Shown: piece after piece, positions 35,601-43,862 of the stretch
Position numbering within the stretch: the stretch's first letter is position 1
Layout: the number at the start of each line of letters is the position of its first letter
Notes under the pieces: model-generated
What the model saw: the letters and a program-made list of their open reading frames with translations, nothing else
Told to the model about the DNA's origin: nothing
The model's database searches: none
Program-made: the position numbers and the translations under genes
Assembly (NCBI GenBank): GCA_025056255.1
Contig: JANWVT010000004.1
Span: 124,001-188,000 of the forward strand
Direction of reading: 5' to 3'
DNA from: Bernardetiaceae bacterium
Lineage (GTDB): Bacteria > Bacteroidota > Bacteroidia > Cytophagales > Thermoflexibacteraceae
Length of the DNA stretch: 64,000 nt

Positions 35601-36657
35601 TACTGCCCAGTATCTTAGCCAGCAAAATGGCAATCGAATAGGGTTCTTCGCCACTGGCACAACCCGGCACCCAAATGCGGATGCTTTCCCCTGAACTTTT
35701 GGAAGAGATAATTTTGGCTAAATATTTTTCCAGTTCAGCAAATGCTTCCGTATCGCGGAAAAAACTGGTTACGCCTATTAAAATCATTTTAAAAAGCGTT
35801 TCCACTTCTTCCGGATGCAATTCGATATAGCGCAAGTAGTCGTCTATGTGCGACAGCTTGAGCATATCTAAGCGCTTTTCTAAGCGGCGCAAGATAGTTG
35901 TAGGTTTGTATTGAGAAAAGTCGGTACCTGTTTTCTTGGAAAGGAGTTTAAAGATTTGTTGGAGACTATCGGTTTTAATCTCGGGCAGTCGTACGGTTAC
36001 TGCAGTAGAGCGATGTAAATTTTCGGGGTCTTGCACAAAACTGAGCAATTCTTCGCCTATTCTGTCGGGAGGCAACACCACATCTACCTGTCCAGTTTCT
36101 ATGGAAGCTACAGGCATACCATCGTATTTAGCAGTTTGTGGGTCTTGCACAATAGTATATCCGCCAAGCGCTTTGATTTTTTTGATACCCTTGGCGCCGT
36201 CTGAGCCTGTTCCAGAGAGAATAATGCCAATGGCAAACTGATGGCAGTCTTCCGCTAAGGAAATAAAAAAGCTGTCTATGGAAGGTTTCGGACCTACCGA
36301 AACAATTGGCTTGCTCAAATACAAAATCTGATGTTCGATGCTAATTTCGCTATCTGGTGGAGTAATGTACACCGTACCTGCTTTTACAGGTATGCCGTTT
36401 TTAATTTCCACTACCTCCCAGTTGGTATGTTTGCTGAGCAACTGCACTAACATGCTCTTATAGGTAGGGCTCAGGTGTTGCACTACAATAATAGCCAGAT
36501 TGGCAGGTTTTGAGGGAAGGTGAGAAAGCAACTCAGATATGGCTTCCAAACCGCCAGCAGAAGCCCCTACACCAGCAATAAACAGAGGCTCATTGCCCGG
36601 TAAATCCTCGTGCGTATGCTCCTCGGTAACAACAGAGGGCGTGCGTTTTTTAGACAT
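32623..36657 (-). CDS. CheB-CheR-multi-PAS fusion protein without kinase domain
   Basis: A 1344-residue fusion. CheB methylesterase domain at about 25-210, with the triad Ser33 (GASAGG), His61 (QHLSP) and Asp153 (GSDGA). CheR methyltransferase at about 235-500, with SAM loop PGCASGEEPYS, FATDID and SCRNLLIYF. A coiled coil of seven near-perfect heptads (EELQSxN type) follows at about 672-721, then four PAS domains and a degenerate fifth to the C-terminus. Related proteins end in a histidine kinase; this one stops after PAS with no HisKA/HATPase, and has no N-terminal receiver. GTG at 36663 is an alternative start. It overlaps ggt by 4 bp and is divergent from the subtilase. Confidence 0.88.
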   Translation of the reverse strand: MSKKRTPSVVTEEHTHEDLPGNEPLFIAGVGASAGGLEAISELLSHLPSKPANLAIIVVQHLSPTYKSMLVQLLSKHTNWEVVEIKNGIPVKAGTVYITPPDSEISIEHQILYLSKPIVSVGPKPSIDSFFISLAEDCHQFAIGIILSGTGSDGAKGIKKIKALGGYTIVQDPQTAKYDGMPVASIETGQVDVVLPPDRIGEELLSFVQDPENLHRSTAVTVRLPEIKTDSLQQIFKLLSKKTGTDFSQYKPTTILRRLEKRLDMLKLSHIDDYLRYIELHPEEVETLFKMILIGVTSFFRDTEAFAELEKYLAKIISSKSSGESIRIWVPGCASGEEPYSIAILLAKILGSRLGTYNIQIFATDIDDRAIAYARRGIYTEQAMIHVEKTIIDAFFVREGNEYKLSKRIRSMVLFSKHDVTNNPPFVKLDLISCRNLLIYFSTALQKHVLPLFHYALNPNGYLFLGKSENIGQFSDLFATIDSRNKIFQRKNITSIHSLRFSPFTTRLKPVALAEVQDFPALSIKEMVKETIYNTFDYPYVVINSNMDILEIHGEVRPFLSLQQGTMAANIVKMAQPELQLDLRTHITRAIKERIPASAPIRKISFFNKDFLVRTIVKPLVHSRHQEELFMVIFEQQDPEKIASVVPEKLVNYDENQRIIELEQELTATKEQLQSFIEELETSNEELQSLNEELQSANEELQSGNEELETTNEELQSTNEEMQIAYAELRSAHEALESQERQLRESEKNMRALLNNSLQISLLIDKNYRVIAFNKLAAEMTKNTVGKELRTDAIVMDYFPPAELEEFQRNFTKALKGETVTGERHLFSPLQQRELWYRYQYSPVESDDGVTSVVSLSMLDISLERHAQKKQLHNENMITAVFATTDIGISIADAQGRFVTVNPGLCQMLGYETYELIGQHFTIIIPPEYRKEANERHRFCLEGNKISGEYKYLHRNGTLIDVFKNKSCITDADDKRFVMTLVRDITESKKYRNLLEQTQENTGVGGWEYDLLTQHYIWTEETYHIFGAAPSFVPTREAWFNYFESEARTFLAQVMDKAVEKGEAFDLELQTIPIQGARKWVRFTCKPIRLYQKTIRLFGTVQDITHDKQMEQQIKMLSLVASRVGAAVVITDAEGYTEWVNESFTRITGYTLEEAIGKKPGHLLQGPKTNPATIARIREALQKGEPFYEEILNYSKGKREYWLSLDITPVRNKKGEITNFIAIQHDVTERRHKEECVHLQMEYLQNILAQSNKFFAIFDKHSWHLLSCSSQTARFLGVEPEKKCAFAAIFVQDLTEADKASLLQPEAKLTVENQLQHNGTKVRLSFTNLPAPDTNTIFVLTEPL
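34495..34640 (-). repeat. 21-bp in-frame tandem repeat encoding coiled-coil heptads
   Basis: Seven successive 21-bp units inside the CheB-CheR gene encode heptads such as EELETSN, EELQSLN, EELQSAN and EELQSGN. The register is that of a signalling-helix coiled coil. Units differ mostly at third bases and at heptad positions 4 and 6. Confidence 0.75.
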
Positions 36658-36687
36658 GTCCACAAAATTGAAATCTAAACAGCTCTA

Positions 36688-36712
36688 CAAACGTATAATT
36701 ATGATACATTTG
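36688..36712. promoter_or_regulatory. Back-to-back -7 boxes of the CheB-CheR and subtilase genes
   Basis: Minus-strand TACGTTTG (36688-36695) and plus-strand TACATTTG (36705-36712) lie 9 bp apart in an 82-bp divergent gap, so the two promoters would overlap and may compete. No -33 boxes are clear. Confidence 0.45.
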
Positions 36713-36739
36713 TAAAATAGAAAATTTTGTAGAAAGATT

Positions 36740-38371
36740 ATGCAATTTACTTTCAAGTCGTTTGCTTGCGCAAACATGCTCTTCATTGTGTTGCACCTTG
36801 CTGGGCGGGCAGAGCAATTACTGCAACCATTCAAAGATTCTTTGCAAAAAGCACCCAAAAATTGGTTCCATTTAGACAAAACGCGCGACGGCTTCATGGG
36901 GGTGAGCACCGAAAAAACCTATACCGAATTGCTCAAAGGAAAACCTACTAAAACGGTAGTAGTAGCTATTATAGACTCAGGAGTAGACATAGACCATGAA
37001 GACCTAAAAGCTAATATTTGGACAAACCCCAAAGAAATACCTAACAACGGCATAGACGACGACAACAACGGCTATATAGACGACATACACGGTTGGAACT
37101 TCATAGGAGGAAAAGACGGCAAAAGTGTCCACTACGATACCTACGAACTCACGCGTATCTACAAGAAACTCAAACAACGCTTCGAAGGCAAATCTGCCAG
37201 CAACATAAGCCCAACAGAAAAAGCTGATTACGAATATTTTTTAGACATACAAGCCAAGTTCAACGAAAAACAAACCGAGATGCGCTCGGGCATGGAGCAG
37301 TTCGGTATTTTCAACGAAATATACACCAAAAGCGTGCGTTTGCTCAAAGCCTACTTAGATACCGAAGAACTGACCAACGAAATGGTGCAAGGGATTGAAA
37401 GCCAAGACGAACGCATCATGGCAGCTAAAAGCGTCTACTTACAGGCAGCTGTCTTCGGATTAGATGAAGCCTCTTTGGCAGAAGCCGAAGCCTATTATCG
37501 CAATGGTCTGCAATATGGCTATAACCCCGACTTCGACCCACGCCACATTGTAGGAGACAACTATGAAGACTCCTCAGAGCGGTACTATGGAAACAACGAT
37601 GTGAAAGGTCCTGATGCTGAACACGGTACACACGTAGCAGGCATTGTAGCAGCTGTACGCAACAACGGTATCGGAATAGACGGTATTGCCAGCGATGTGC
37701 GCATTATGGCTATTCGGGCAGTACCCGAAGGCGACGAGCGCGATAAAGACGTAGCTAATGCTATTCGCTATGCCGTAGATAACGGTGCACAAATTATCAA
37801 CATGAGCTTTGGCAAACAGTACACAACCGATAAAGCAGCAGTAGATGCCGCCATACAATATGCCGAATCGCGGGGCGTGTTGCTTATCCACGCAGCTGGC
37901 AATGAGGCAATGGATACCGATAAAGTCAACTTTTATCCACAGCGCCAATACAACAACGGTAAAAAAGCTAATAACTGGCTCGATGTAGGCGCACTTTCTT
38001 GGAAAAATGGGGAAGAAGCAGTAGCCAACTTCTCCAATTATGGCAAAAATACGGTTGATTTCTTTGCCCCGGGCGTAGATATCTTCTCTACCGTACCTAA
38101 CCAAAAATACAAAGAACAGAGCGGAACAAGCATGGCAGCACCGGTGGCTACTGGTGTAGCAGCGCTGGTGCTTTCCTACTTTCCTCACCTGACCGCCGTT
38201 CAACTGCGCGACATTCTGCTCAAGAGCGTTATCAAAACTGACCAGTCAGTAAAAGTACCCGGCAGCGAAAATACCGCCAAGTTTAGCACCCTTTGCATTA
38301 CTGGCGGCATTGTGAACGCTTACCGAGCAGTGCAAGAGGCAATGAAGGTAAAAGTGCCAACTAAAAAATAG
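36740..38371 (+). CDS. Secreted subtilisin-like serine protease (S8 family)
   Basis: A 543-residue S8 protease with a hydrophobic N-terminal signal (SFACANMLFIVLHLAG). Catalytic triad: Asp in AIIDSGVDIDHED (about residue 80), His in HGTHVAG (about 296) and Ser in SGTSMAAPVA (about 465). Between Asp and His lies a helical insertion of about 170 residues rich in Lys, Glu and Tyr, plus a Ca-binding-like stretch GIDDDNNGYIDD. There is no C-terminal secretion domain. Such insert-bearing S8 proteases are typical of Bacteroidota. It is divergent from the CheB-CheR gene and followed by the rimP leader. Confidence 0.9.
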   Translation: MQFTFKSFACANMLFIVLHLAGRAEQLLQPFKDSLQKAPKNWFHLDKTRDGFMGVSTEKTYTELLKGKPTKTVVVAIIDSGVDIDHEDLKANIWTNPKEIPNNGIDDDNNGYIDDIHGWNFIGGKDGKSVHYDTYELTRIYKKLKQRFEGKSASNISPTEKADYEYFLDIQAKFNEKQTEMRSGMEQFGIFNEIYTKSVRLLKAYLDTEELTNEMVQGIESQDERIMAAKSVYLQAAVFGLDEASLAEAEAYYRNGLQYGYNPDFDPRHIVGDNYEDSSERYYGNNDVKGPDAEHGTHVAGIVAAVRNNGIGIDGIASDVRIMAIRAVPEGDERDKDVANAIRYAVDNGAQIINMSFGKQYTTDKAAVDAAIQYAESRGVLLIHAAGNEAMDTDKVNFYPQRQYNNGKKANNWLDVGALSWKNGEEAVANFSNYGKNTVDFFAPGVDIFSTVPNQKYKEQSGTSMAAPVATGVAALVLSYFPHLTAVQLRDILLKSVIKTDQSVKVPGSENTAKFSTLCITGGIVNAYRAVQEAMKVKVPTKK

Positions 38372-38426
38372 TACCTTTGCACCACAGATGCTTACTTGCA
38401 AATCAGCATTTTGACCATTAATTTTG
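38372..38426 (+). promoter_or_regulatory. -7 boxes upstream of rimP
   Basis: TACCTTTG (38372-38379) and TAATTTTG (38419-38426) both match TAnnTTTG. The second would start a transcript near 38430, upstream of the terminator-like hairpin at 38456-38487. Confidence 0.45.
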
Positions 38427-38455
38427 CACTACTAGTGCAGGAATTTGTTTAACGC

Positions 38456-38487
38456 AATAGGGGGGAGTTTCCCCCTTATTCTTTTTT
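38456..38487 (+). terminator. Terminator-like hairpin in the rimP-nusA-infB leader (putative attenuator)
   Basis: A 10-bp stem, five G-C pairs (38461-38465 with 38471-38475) extended by a wobble and four A-T pairs, with a 5-nt loop AGTTT and the tail CTTTTTT. The T tract ends 5 bp before the rimP ATG, leaving no room for a promoter after it. It could also serve to end the subtilase transcript. Confidence 0.7.
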
Positions 38488-38492
38488 AAAGT

Positions 38493-38975
38493 ATGGAGTT
38501 GGAAGAAAAAGTAGCCGCATACGTACAATCACTGTTGGAAGAAAGTTTCTTCTTAGTAGATGTTCAATTTCATGACAAATCTGGGCGCGCTCGTTTAGTA
38601 GTATCATTAGACGGCGACAGAGGGGTTAGTGTAGACTACTGTGCTAGCATCAGCCGCCAACTGTCTGAGTGGTTAGAAGAACAAAACCTCATTCAAAATG
38701 CCTACGTTTTAGAAGTATCCTCCCCCGGTGTGGGGCAACCGCTTAAAATGCTCCGGCAATACTATGCCAATATTGGGCGAACGCTCAGGGTAGATACCAC
38801 AACCGGAGTTACTCATAAAGGCAAACTCGTGCAAGTAAGCCCAGAATCCATTTTGCTCGAGCCCTTGCCTGTAAAAAAAACTAAAAAAGCCCAACAAAAA
38901 ATATCTCAGCAGCAAGCTATGCTGATTCCTTTTGCCGAAATTGCTAAAGCAGTAGTTGAAATTTCATTTGACTAA
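38493..38975 (+). CDS. rimP: Ribosome maturation factor RimP
   Basis: A 160-residue protein of normal RimP length, needed for late 30S assembly. The N-terminal domain has the family block FFLVDVQFHDKSGRARLVVSLDGDRGVSVDYCASISRQLS in order (hallmarks VDYC and SRQLS), then VLEVSSPGVGQPLK, the RimP signature. The C-terminal SH3-like domain is Lys-rich. It is the first gene of the conserved rimP-nusA-infB operon; nusA starts 16 bp after its stop. Confidence 0.93.
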   Translation: MELEEKVAAYVQSLLEESFFLVDVQFHDKSGRARLVVSLDGDRGVSVDYCASISRQLSEWLEEQNLIQNAYVLEVSSPGVGQPLKMLRQYYANIGRTLRVDTTTGVTHKGKLVQVSPESILLEPLPVKKTKKAQQKISQQQAMLIPFAEIAKAVVEISFD

Positions 38976-38991
38976 ACAAAACAAAAATAAA

Positions 38992-40239
38992 ATGGAGACC
39001 GGATTACTGATAGAGTCATTTAAAGAATTTGCCAGTCAAAAGTCTATTGACCGTCCAACTATGGTGCGCATATTAGAAGATGTTTTTCGCACCATGATTA
39101 GGAAAAAATTCCTTTCCGACGAAAACTTTGACGTAATTGTGAATATAGACAAAGGCGACCTTGAAATTTTGCACTACCGAGAAGTAGTAGAAGATGATGC
39201 GCCTAATTACGATGAAAACAAACACATTCGCCTAAGCGACGCCCGCAAAATAGATGAAGATTTTTCCGTAGGTGAAGAAGTTGCCGAAAATGTTAAAATT
39301 GAAGACTTTGGACGTCGTATCGTGCAAACCGCCCGACAAACACTGATTCAAAAAATCAAAGATTTGGAAAAAGACAATCTTTTCAATAAATACAAAGTAC
39401 TCGTAGGGCAAATTGTAACATGTGAGGTTTACCAAGTACTGAGCAAAGAAGCCATCCTGCGCGATGCACAAGGTAACGAACTTGTACTTCCTCGCTCTGA
39501 GCAAATACCCAAAGATCGCTTCCGCAAAGGAGATTCCGTTCGTGCCATTGTTCATCGTGTAGAAATGGTCAATGGCAATCCGCGCATTATTTTGTCGCGC
39601 ACCTCCCCTATCTTTTTAGAGCGCCTTTTCGAACAAGAAGTTCCCGAAGTGTACGACGGCATTATTACCATTCGCAAAATTGTACGCGAACCCGGTGAGC
39701 GTGCCAAAGTAGCCGTAGAGTCATACGACGACCGCATCGACCCCGTAGGCGCATGCGTAGGCATGAAAGGCTCGCGCATTCACAGCATCGTCCGCGAACT
39801 GTGCAATGAAAACATAGACGTCATCAATTACACCGACAATATTGAACTGTTTATTCAGCGAGCCCTTAGCCCAGCCAAAATATCAAGCATTAAAATTGAT
39901 GAACAACATGCTCGTGCAGCCGTTTTTCTCAAACGAGACCAAGTGTCGCTGGCAATTGGAAAAGGAGGACAAAACATTAAACTGGCTAGCAAACTGGTAG
40001 AAATGGAAATAGATGTATTCCGCGAACTTTCCGATGCTGACGAGGAAGAAGAAGATGTAGAACTGAAAGAGTTTTCCGATGTTTTAGATGACTGGGTAAT
40101 CGAGGAGTTCACCAAAATTGGCTTAGATACAGCACGCAGTGTACTCAGCATGAGCCGCGACTATCTGATTAAAAAAACAGAACTGGAAGAAGAGACCATC
40201 GACTTTGTACTCGACATTCTCCGGAAAGAATTTGAATAA
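38992..40239 (+). CDS. nusA: Transcription termination/antitermination protein NusA
   Basis: A 415-residue NusA of the Bacteroidota type. The N-terminal RNA polymerase-binding domain runs to about 130, an S1 domain lies at about 135-200, then KH1 (GACVGMKGSRIHSI) and KH2 (AIGKGGQNIKLASKL). It ends in a short acidic linker (DEEEEDVELKEF) and a helical tail. It controls pausing and termination. The start at 38992 (METGLLIES) matches the family; the ATG at 38956 would overlap rimP and adds a non-conserved Lys/Asn-rich stretch. The leader hairpin ahead of rimP offers a possible route for autoregulation. Confidence 0.94.
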   Translation: METGLLIESFKEFASQKSIDRPTMVRILEDVFRTMIRKKFLSDENFDVIVNIDKGDLEILHYREVVEDDAPNYDENKHIRLSDARKIDEDFSVGEEVAENVKIEDFGRRIVQTARQTLIQKIKDLEKDNLFNKYKVLVGQIVTCEVYQVLSKEAILRDAQGNELVLPRSEQIPKDRFRKGDSVRAIVHRVEMVNGNPRIILSRTSPIFLERLFEQEVPEVYDGIITIRKIVREPGERAKVAVESYDDRIDPVGACVGMKGSRIHSIVRELCNENIDVINYTDNIELFIQRALSPAKISSIKIDEQHARAAVFLKRDQVSLAIGKGGQNIKLASKLVEMEIDVFRELSDADEEEEDVELKEFSDVLDDWVIEEFTKIGLDTARSVLSMSRDYLIKKTELEEETIDFVLDILRKEFE

Positions 40240-40312
40240 TTTTCTGACAAATATTTTATCGCATTGTATTGAATCTTTTACTTGTTAAATCTGTTTGAGT
40301 AATAAGAACTTT

Positions 40313-40342
40313 TTTGAGTACTGTTAAAAAAGGCTAATTTTG
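40313..40342 (+). promoter_or_regulatory. Promoter of infB inside the rimP-nusA-infB cluster
   Basis: TTTG at 40313-40316, an 18-bp spacer and TAATTTTG at 40335-40342 give the best full match to the Bacteroidota consensus in the window. The leader would be about 36 nt. It lies in the 145-bp nusA-infB gap. Confidence 0.68.
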
Positions 40343-40384
40343 CAGAAGTTTTAATTAAACCGCCGCAAGGGTGAGCGATTGCTT

Positions 40385-43300
40385 ATGACAGAAAATAAAA
40401 CCTATAGGCTTGGGATAGTTGCCCGCGACTTTGGTGTCACTACTGCTATGCTTGTCGACTTTTTGGCAAGCAAAGGAGTAAAGGTGGACAATAACCCCAA
40501 CACCAAAATCACGGCAGACCAATATGCAATGGCAGAAAAAGAATTTGCCGCCTCTGCTGCTGTAAAAAAGGAGGCTTCTAACTTGCATATTGGCAAGTCT
40601 TATGGTGAAAATATTGTTATCAGCTCAGAACAGCAAAGCGAGCGCCGCAAAGAGGAAGAAGACGAGGAAGACAACATCATCAGCGTCAAAACCTCTACCC
40701 TATCACCTTTTGGCAAAAAAGAAAGTGCAGACAAGCCAATTGAAAAAAAAGAGCCAGAGAAAATAAGCTCTAAACTCAGTGGCTTAAAAATAGTGGGCAA
40801 GATAGACTTGGATGCTAACAAAAGCGCTCCCAAGCCAGAAACAAAAAGAGCAACCGCTCCCTCAAAGCAAACACCCGTTGCAGAAAAAACAACTCCCAAA
40901 GTTGAACCACAACCAGAGCTACCCCCCGTTGTTCCAAGTGCACCACAAAACGAACCAATTACTGTTGCTGAGCAACCACAACCTCTGATTGTGCCAACAA
41001 GTCAGGAAAAAACAACTGTTGAGCCATCTTCTACCATAAATAATCCACCTATGGCTCAACCCGTTCAGCAAGAACAGCCAGAAAAAACACTTGCCAGTGT
41101 GCAATCATCTACCACCTCCCCAGCTCCTGAAAGTAGCTCAGACGAGGTAGTGATTAGGGCAGAAGCTGAACGGCTGCAGGGCTTGAAAGTAATTGGTAAA
41201 ATTGAGCTGCCAGTAGAAAAAGATAAGAAAAAACCCAAGCCCATTGCCTCTTCCGATGAGAAAGACAAGAACAAGCGCAAGCGCAAACGCATTAAAAGCA
41301 GCCCGGGAACCCCTGTTAAGCAAGAAGCTCCTACTGCCCAAACACAACAAAAATCGGGCGGACAGCAGCAACATCCTAATCGCAACAACCAACAGCAACG
41401 CCAACAACCCGCTGCTAAAAAGGCGAACAACGCTCAAGAAAAAACCTTGTTAAAAGAAGAAATATCGGAAAAAGAAGTACAGGAAAACATCAAAAATACG
41501 CTTGCCCGCCTCACAGGTGCCAACAACCGCCAGCAGATTATCAAAAAACAAATCAAACGCGACAAACGGCAGGCGCAAGCGCGCAGACAGGAAGAACAAG
41601 CAGGACAGGAAAAAGCCAACGTACTACAGGTAACCGAGTTTATTTCAGCCCACGATTTGGCAAACCTAATGGGCGTATCGGTTAATGAAATTATTTCCAA
41701 ATGCCTTTCCTTCGGCATGTTTGTCGGCATCAACCAGCGTTTAGATGCCGAGGCTATCACCATTATTGCCGATGAGTTTGGCTATGATGTAGAATTCATT
41801 TCCGCCGAAGAAGAAATAGCTGTTACTAGCGAACAAGAAGACCGCGAAGAAGATTTGCAGCCACGTGCTCCTATTGTTACCATCATGGGACACGTAGACC
41901 ATGGCAAAACCTCTCTGTTAGACTACATCCGTAAGTCAAAAGTAGCAGAAGCAGAAGCCGGTGGCATTACGCAGCACATTGGTGCCTACGACGTAATTAC
42001 CAACAGCGGTAAGCGAATCGTGTTTTTGGATACACCCGGGCACGAAGCATTTACCGCTATGCGGGCAAGAGGAGCCGAACTGACCGACGTAGCCATTATT
42101 GTGATTGCCGCCGACGACGATGTAATGCCCCAAACCAAAGAGGCAATCAACCATGCTCAAGCAGCAGGAGTGCCCATAGTTTTTGCTATCAACAAAATAG
42201 ATAAGCCCGAAGCAAAACCAGAGAAAATCAAGGAGTCGCTTGCTAAAATGAACTTCCTTGTAGAAGACTGGGGCGGCAAATACCAAAGCCAAGAAATATC
42301 GGCTAAACAAGGTATTGGTGTAGATGAGTTGCTGGAGAAAGTACTGCTTGAAGCCGAAATGTTAGACCTCAAAGCGAACCCTAACAAGCGCGCAGTTGGA
42401 ACAGTGATAGAGGCTTCCTTAGACAAAGGAAAAGGCTATGTGGCTACTGTAATGGTACAAGCGGGTACTTTGCGCAAAGGCGATGTTATCTTGGCAGGCG
42501 CACACTACGGACGCGTAAAAGCCTTAATGGACCATCGAGGCAAAATTATCAAAGAAGCCGGTCCCTCTACGCCTGTGCAGGTATTGGGCTTAAACGGGGC
42601 TCCACAAGCTGGCGACAAGTTCAATGTGATGGAGTCGGAGCGCGAGGCAAAAGAAATTGCTACCCGACGCGAACAAATTTTGCGCGAACAAAGCATCCGT
42701 GCTACTAGAAGAACCACTCTTTCCGATATTGGCAGACGCATTGCCTTAGGTAACTTTAAGCAACTCAACATTATTGTAAAAGGTGATGTAGACGGCTCAG
42801 TAGAAGCCCTCGCCGACTCGCTGCTTAAGCTTTCCACCGAAGAAATTGAGGTCAATATTATCAGCAAAGCCGTTGGACAAATTTCAGAGTCAGACGTATT
42901 GTTAGCAGCTGCTTCCGATGCCATCATTATTGGTTTTCAGGTACGCCCCTCTCCTAATGCTCGCAAAATGGCAGAGAAAGAACAGGTAGAAATCCGCCTG
43001 TACTCTATTATCTTCAATGCTATCAACGATGTAAAGGACGCCATAGAGGGCATGCTTGCTCCTACTATAGAAGAGGTAATTTTGGGTAATGCCGAAGTAT
43101 TGCAAGTGTTTAAAATTCCTAAGGTGGGCAATGTGGCAGGTTGCCGAGTTACCGACGGTCATATTAAGCGTAACGCACGCATTCGCGTTATTCGCGACGG
43201 TATTGTGGTCTATGGAGGTGAAAAAGGCGTAGGCGAGTTAGCTTCTTTGCGTCGAGGAAAAGATGATGTGCCCGAGGTAAAAGCTGGCTACGAGTGTGGC

Positions 43301-43387
43301 ATCGGCATCAAAAACTTCAACGACATTAAAGTGGGCGATATTATAGAAGCCTACGAAGAACGCGAGGTTAAGCGCAAACTCTATTAG
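40385..43387 (+). CDS. infB: Translation initiation factor IF-2
   Basis: A 1000-residue IF-2. A long, low-complexity, charged N-terminal region (about 60-400, rich in Lys, Glu, Pro and Gln) precedes the conserved core. GTPase motifs are GHVDHGKTS (502-510), DTPGHEAFT and [10 protein letters not shown], followed by domain II and the C-terminal fMet-tRNA-binding part ([14 protein letters not shown], and the end [15 protein letters not shown]). It brings initiator tRNA to the 30S. The ATG at 40385 is chosen over the TTG two codons earlier. Its own promoter lies in the gap after nusA and a terminator follows. Confidence 0.96.
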   Translation: MTENKTYRLGIVARDFGVTTAMLVDFLASKGVKVDNNPNTKITADQYAMAEKEFAASAAVKKEASNLHIGKSYGENIVISSEQQSERRKEEEDEEDNIISVKTSTLSPFGKKESADKPIEKKEPEKISSKLSGLKIVGKIDLDANKSAPKPETKRATAPSKQTPVAEKTTPKVEPQPELPPVVPSAPQNEPITVAEQPQPLIVPTSQEKTTVEPSSTINNPPMAQPVQQEQPEKTLASVQSSTTSPAPESSSDEVVIRAEAERLQGLKVIGKIELPVEKDKKKPKPIASSDEKDKNKRKRKRIKSSPGTPVKQEAPTAQTQQKSGGQQQHPNRNNQQQRQQPAAKKANNAQEKTLLKEEISEKEVQENIKNTLARLTGANNRQQIIKKQIKRDKRQAQARRQEEQAGQEKANVLQVTEFISAHDLANLMGVSVNEIISKCLSFGMFVGINQRLDAEAITIIADEFGYDVEFISAEEEIAVTSEQEDREEDLQPRAPIVTIMGHVDHGKTSLLDYIRKSKVAEAEAGGITQHIGAYDVITNSGKRIVFLDTPGHEAFTAMRARGAELTDVAIIVIAADDDVMPQTKEAINHAQAAGVPIVFAINKIDKPEAKPEKIKESLAKMNFLVEDWGGKYQSQEISAKQGIGVDELLEKVLLEAEMLDLKANPNKRAVGTVIEASLDKGKGYVATVMVQAGTLRKGDVILAGAHYGRVKALMDHRGKIIKEAGPSTPVQVLGLNGAPQAGDKFNVMESEREAKEIATRREQILREQSIRATRRTTLSDIGRRIALGNFKQLNIIVKGDVDGSVEALADSLLKLSTEEIEVNIISKAVGQISESDVLLAAASDAIIIGFQVRPSPNARKMAEKEQVEIRLYSIIFNAINDVKDAIEGMLAPTIEEVILGNAEVLQVFKIPKVGNVAGCRVTDGHIKRNARIRVIRDGIVVYGGEKGVGELASLRRGKDDVPEVKAGYECGIGIKNFNDIKVGDIIEAYEEREVKRKLY

Positions 43388-43412
43388 CGTGTTTGCTGAT
43401 TATATTTGCAAA

Positions 43413-43448
43413 AAGTCTCCGAAAATATGATTTTTCGGAGGCTTTTTT
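43413..43448 (+). terminator. Intrinsic terminator of infB
   Basis: A 13-bp stem AAGTCTCCGAAAA / TTTTCGGAGGCTT (one wobble) at 43413-43425 and 43432-43444, then six T. Confidence 0.85.
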
Positions 43449-43862
43449 GTTGCCATAACACCAATAATGCGACTAAGCCTTTGAAAAATTTAGCTTCCAC
43501 TGCGCCGTTGCACGCGCCGTTGGTCGTGTCTGCACGAACAACTATTTGCCATAGGTAAAGCCTGCTATGGACACAGCAGCATAGCAAAAACTGCTTGCTC
43601 TGAAAAGAGACAAACAAAGCAGACTATTAAGTCGATTTTCTCACAATTTCCACGAACTGTTAAATAACTTGACAATGCCTAAAAGTGGTTGGAATGGCAT
43701 GATTGAGCAAACCTCTTACAAACATGTAAATAAGGGGCAACGTCTGGCTAACTCAGAGTGCTAAATGCATACAAGAAAAAAAGCACCAGCAAAACAACCG
43801 GAAGAGCAATTTTCTTTGCCCAAACTTTTACATTCGCGCTACTGAGCCTAAGCCGCAGAACA
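43449..43862. other. Rest of the infB-rarA gap with one palindromic repeat, no gene seen
   Basis: The infB stop to rarA start gap is 475 bp. Beyond the terminator it holds the repeat at 43504-43542. The open frame from 43758 is an artefactual N-terminal extension of rarA. Confidence 0.5.
43504..43542. repeat. 13-bp unit plus palindromic hairpin repeat, copy 3
   Basis: CCGTTGCACGCG is followed by a hairpin TTGGTCGTG / CACGAACAA around TCTG (43520-43541). It shares layout with the copies at 8795 and 45182. Confidence 0.55.

Noticed and set aside
41065-41430. Cys/Leu-rich antisense frames opposite infB
   Set aside because: They mirror the low-complexity Lys/Gln/Pro-rich IF-2 N-terminal region; composition explains them.
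42505-42927. A 140-codon antisense frame opposite infB
   Set aside because: It lies over the conserved IF-2 C-terminal domains; the antisense protein has no motif.
43758-43862. N-terminal extension of rarA
   Set aside because: A Lys/Ser-rich stretch with no family similarity; the conserved N-terminus starts at 43863.
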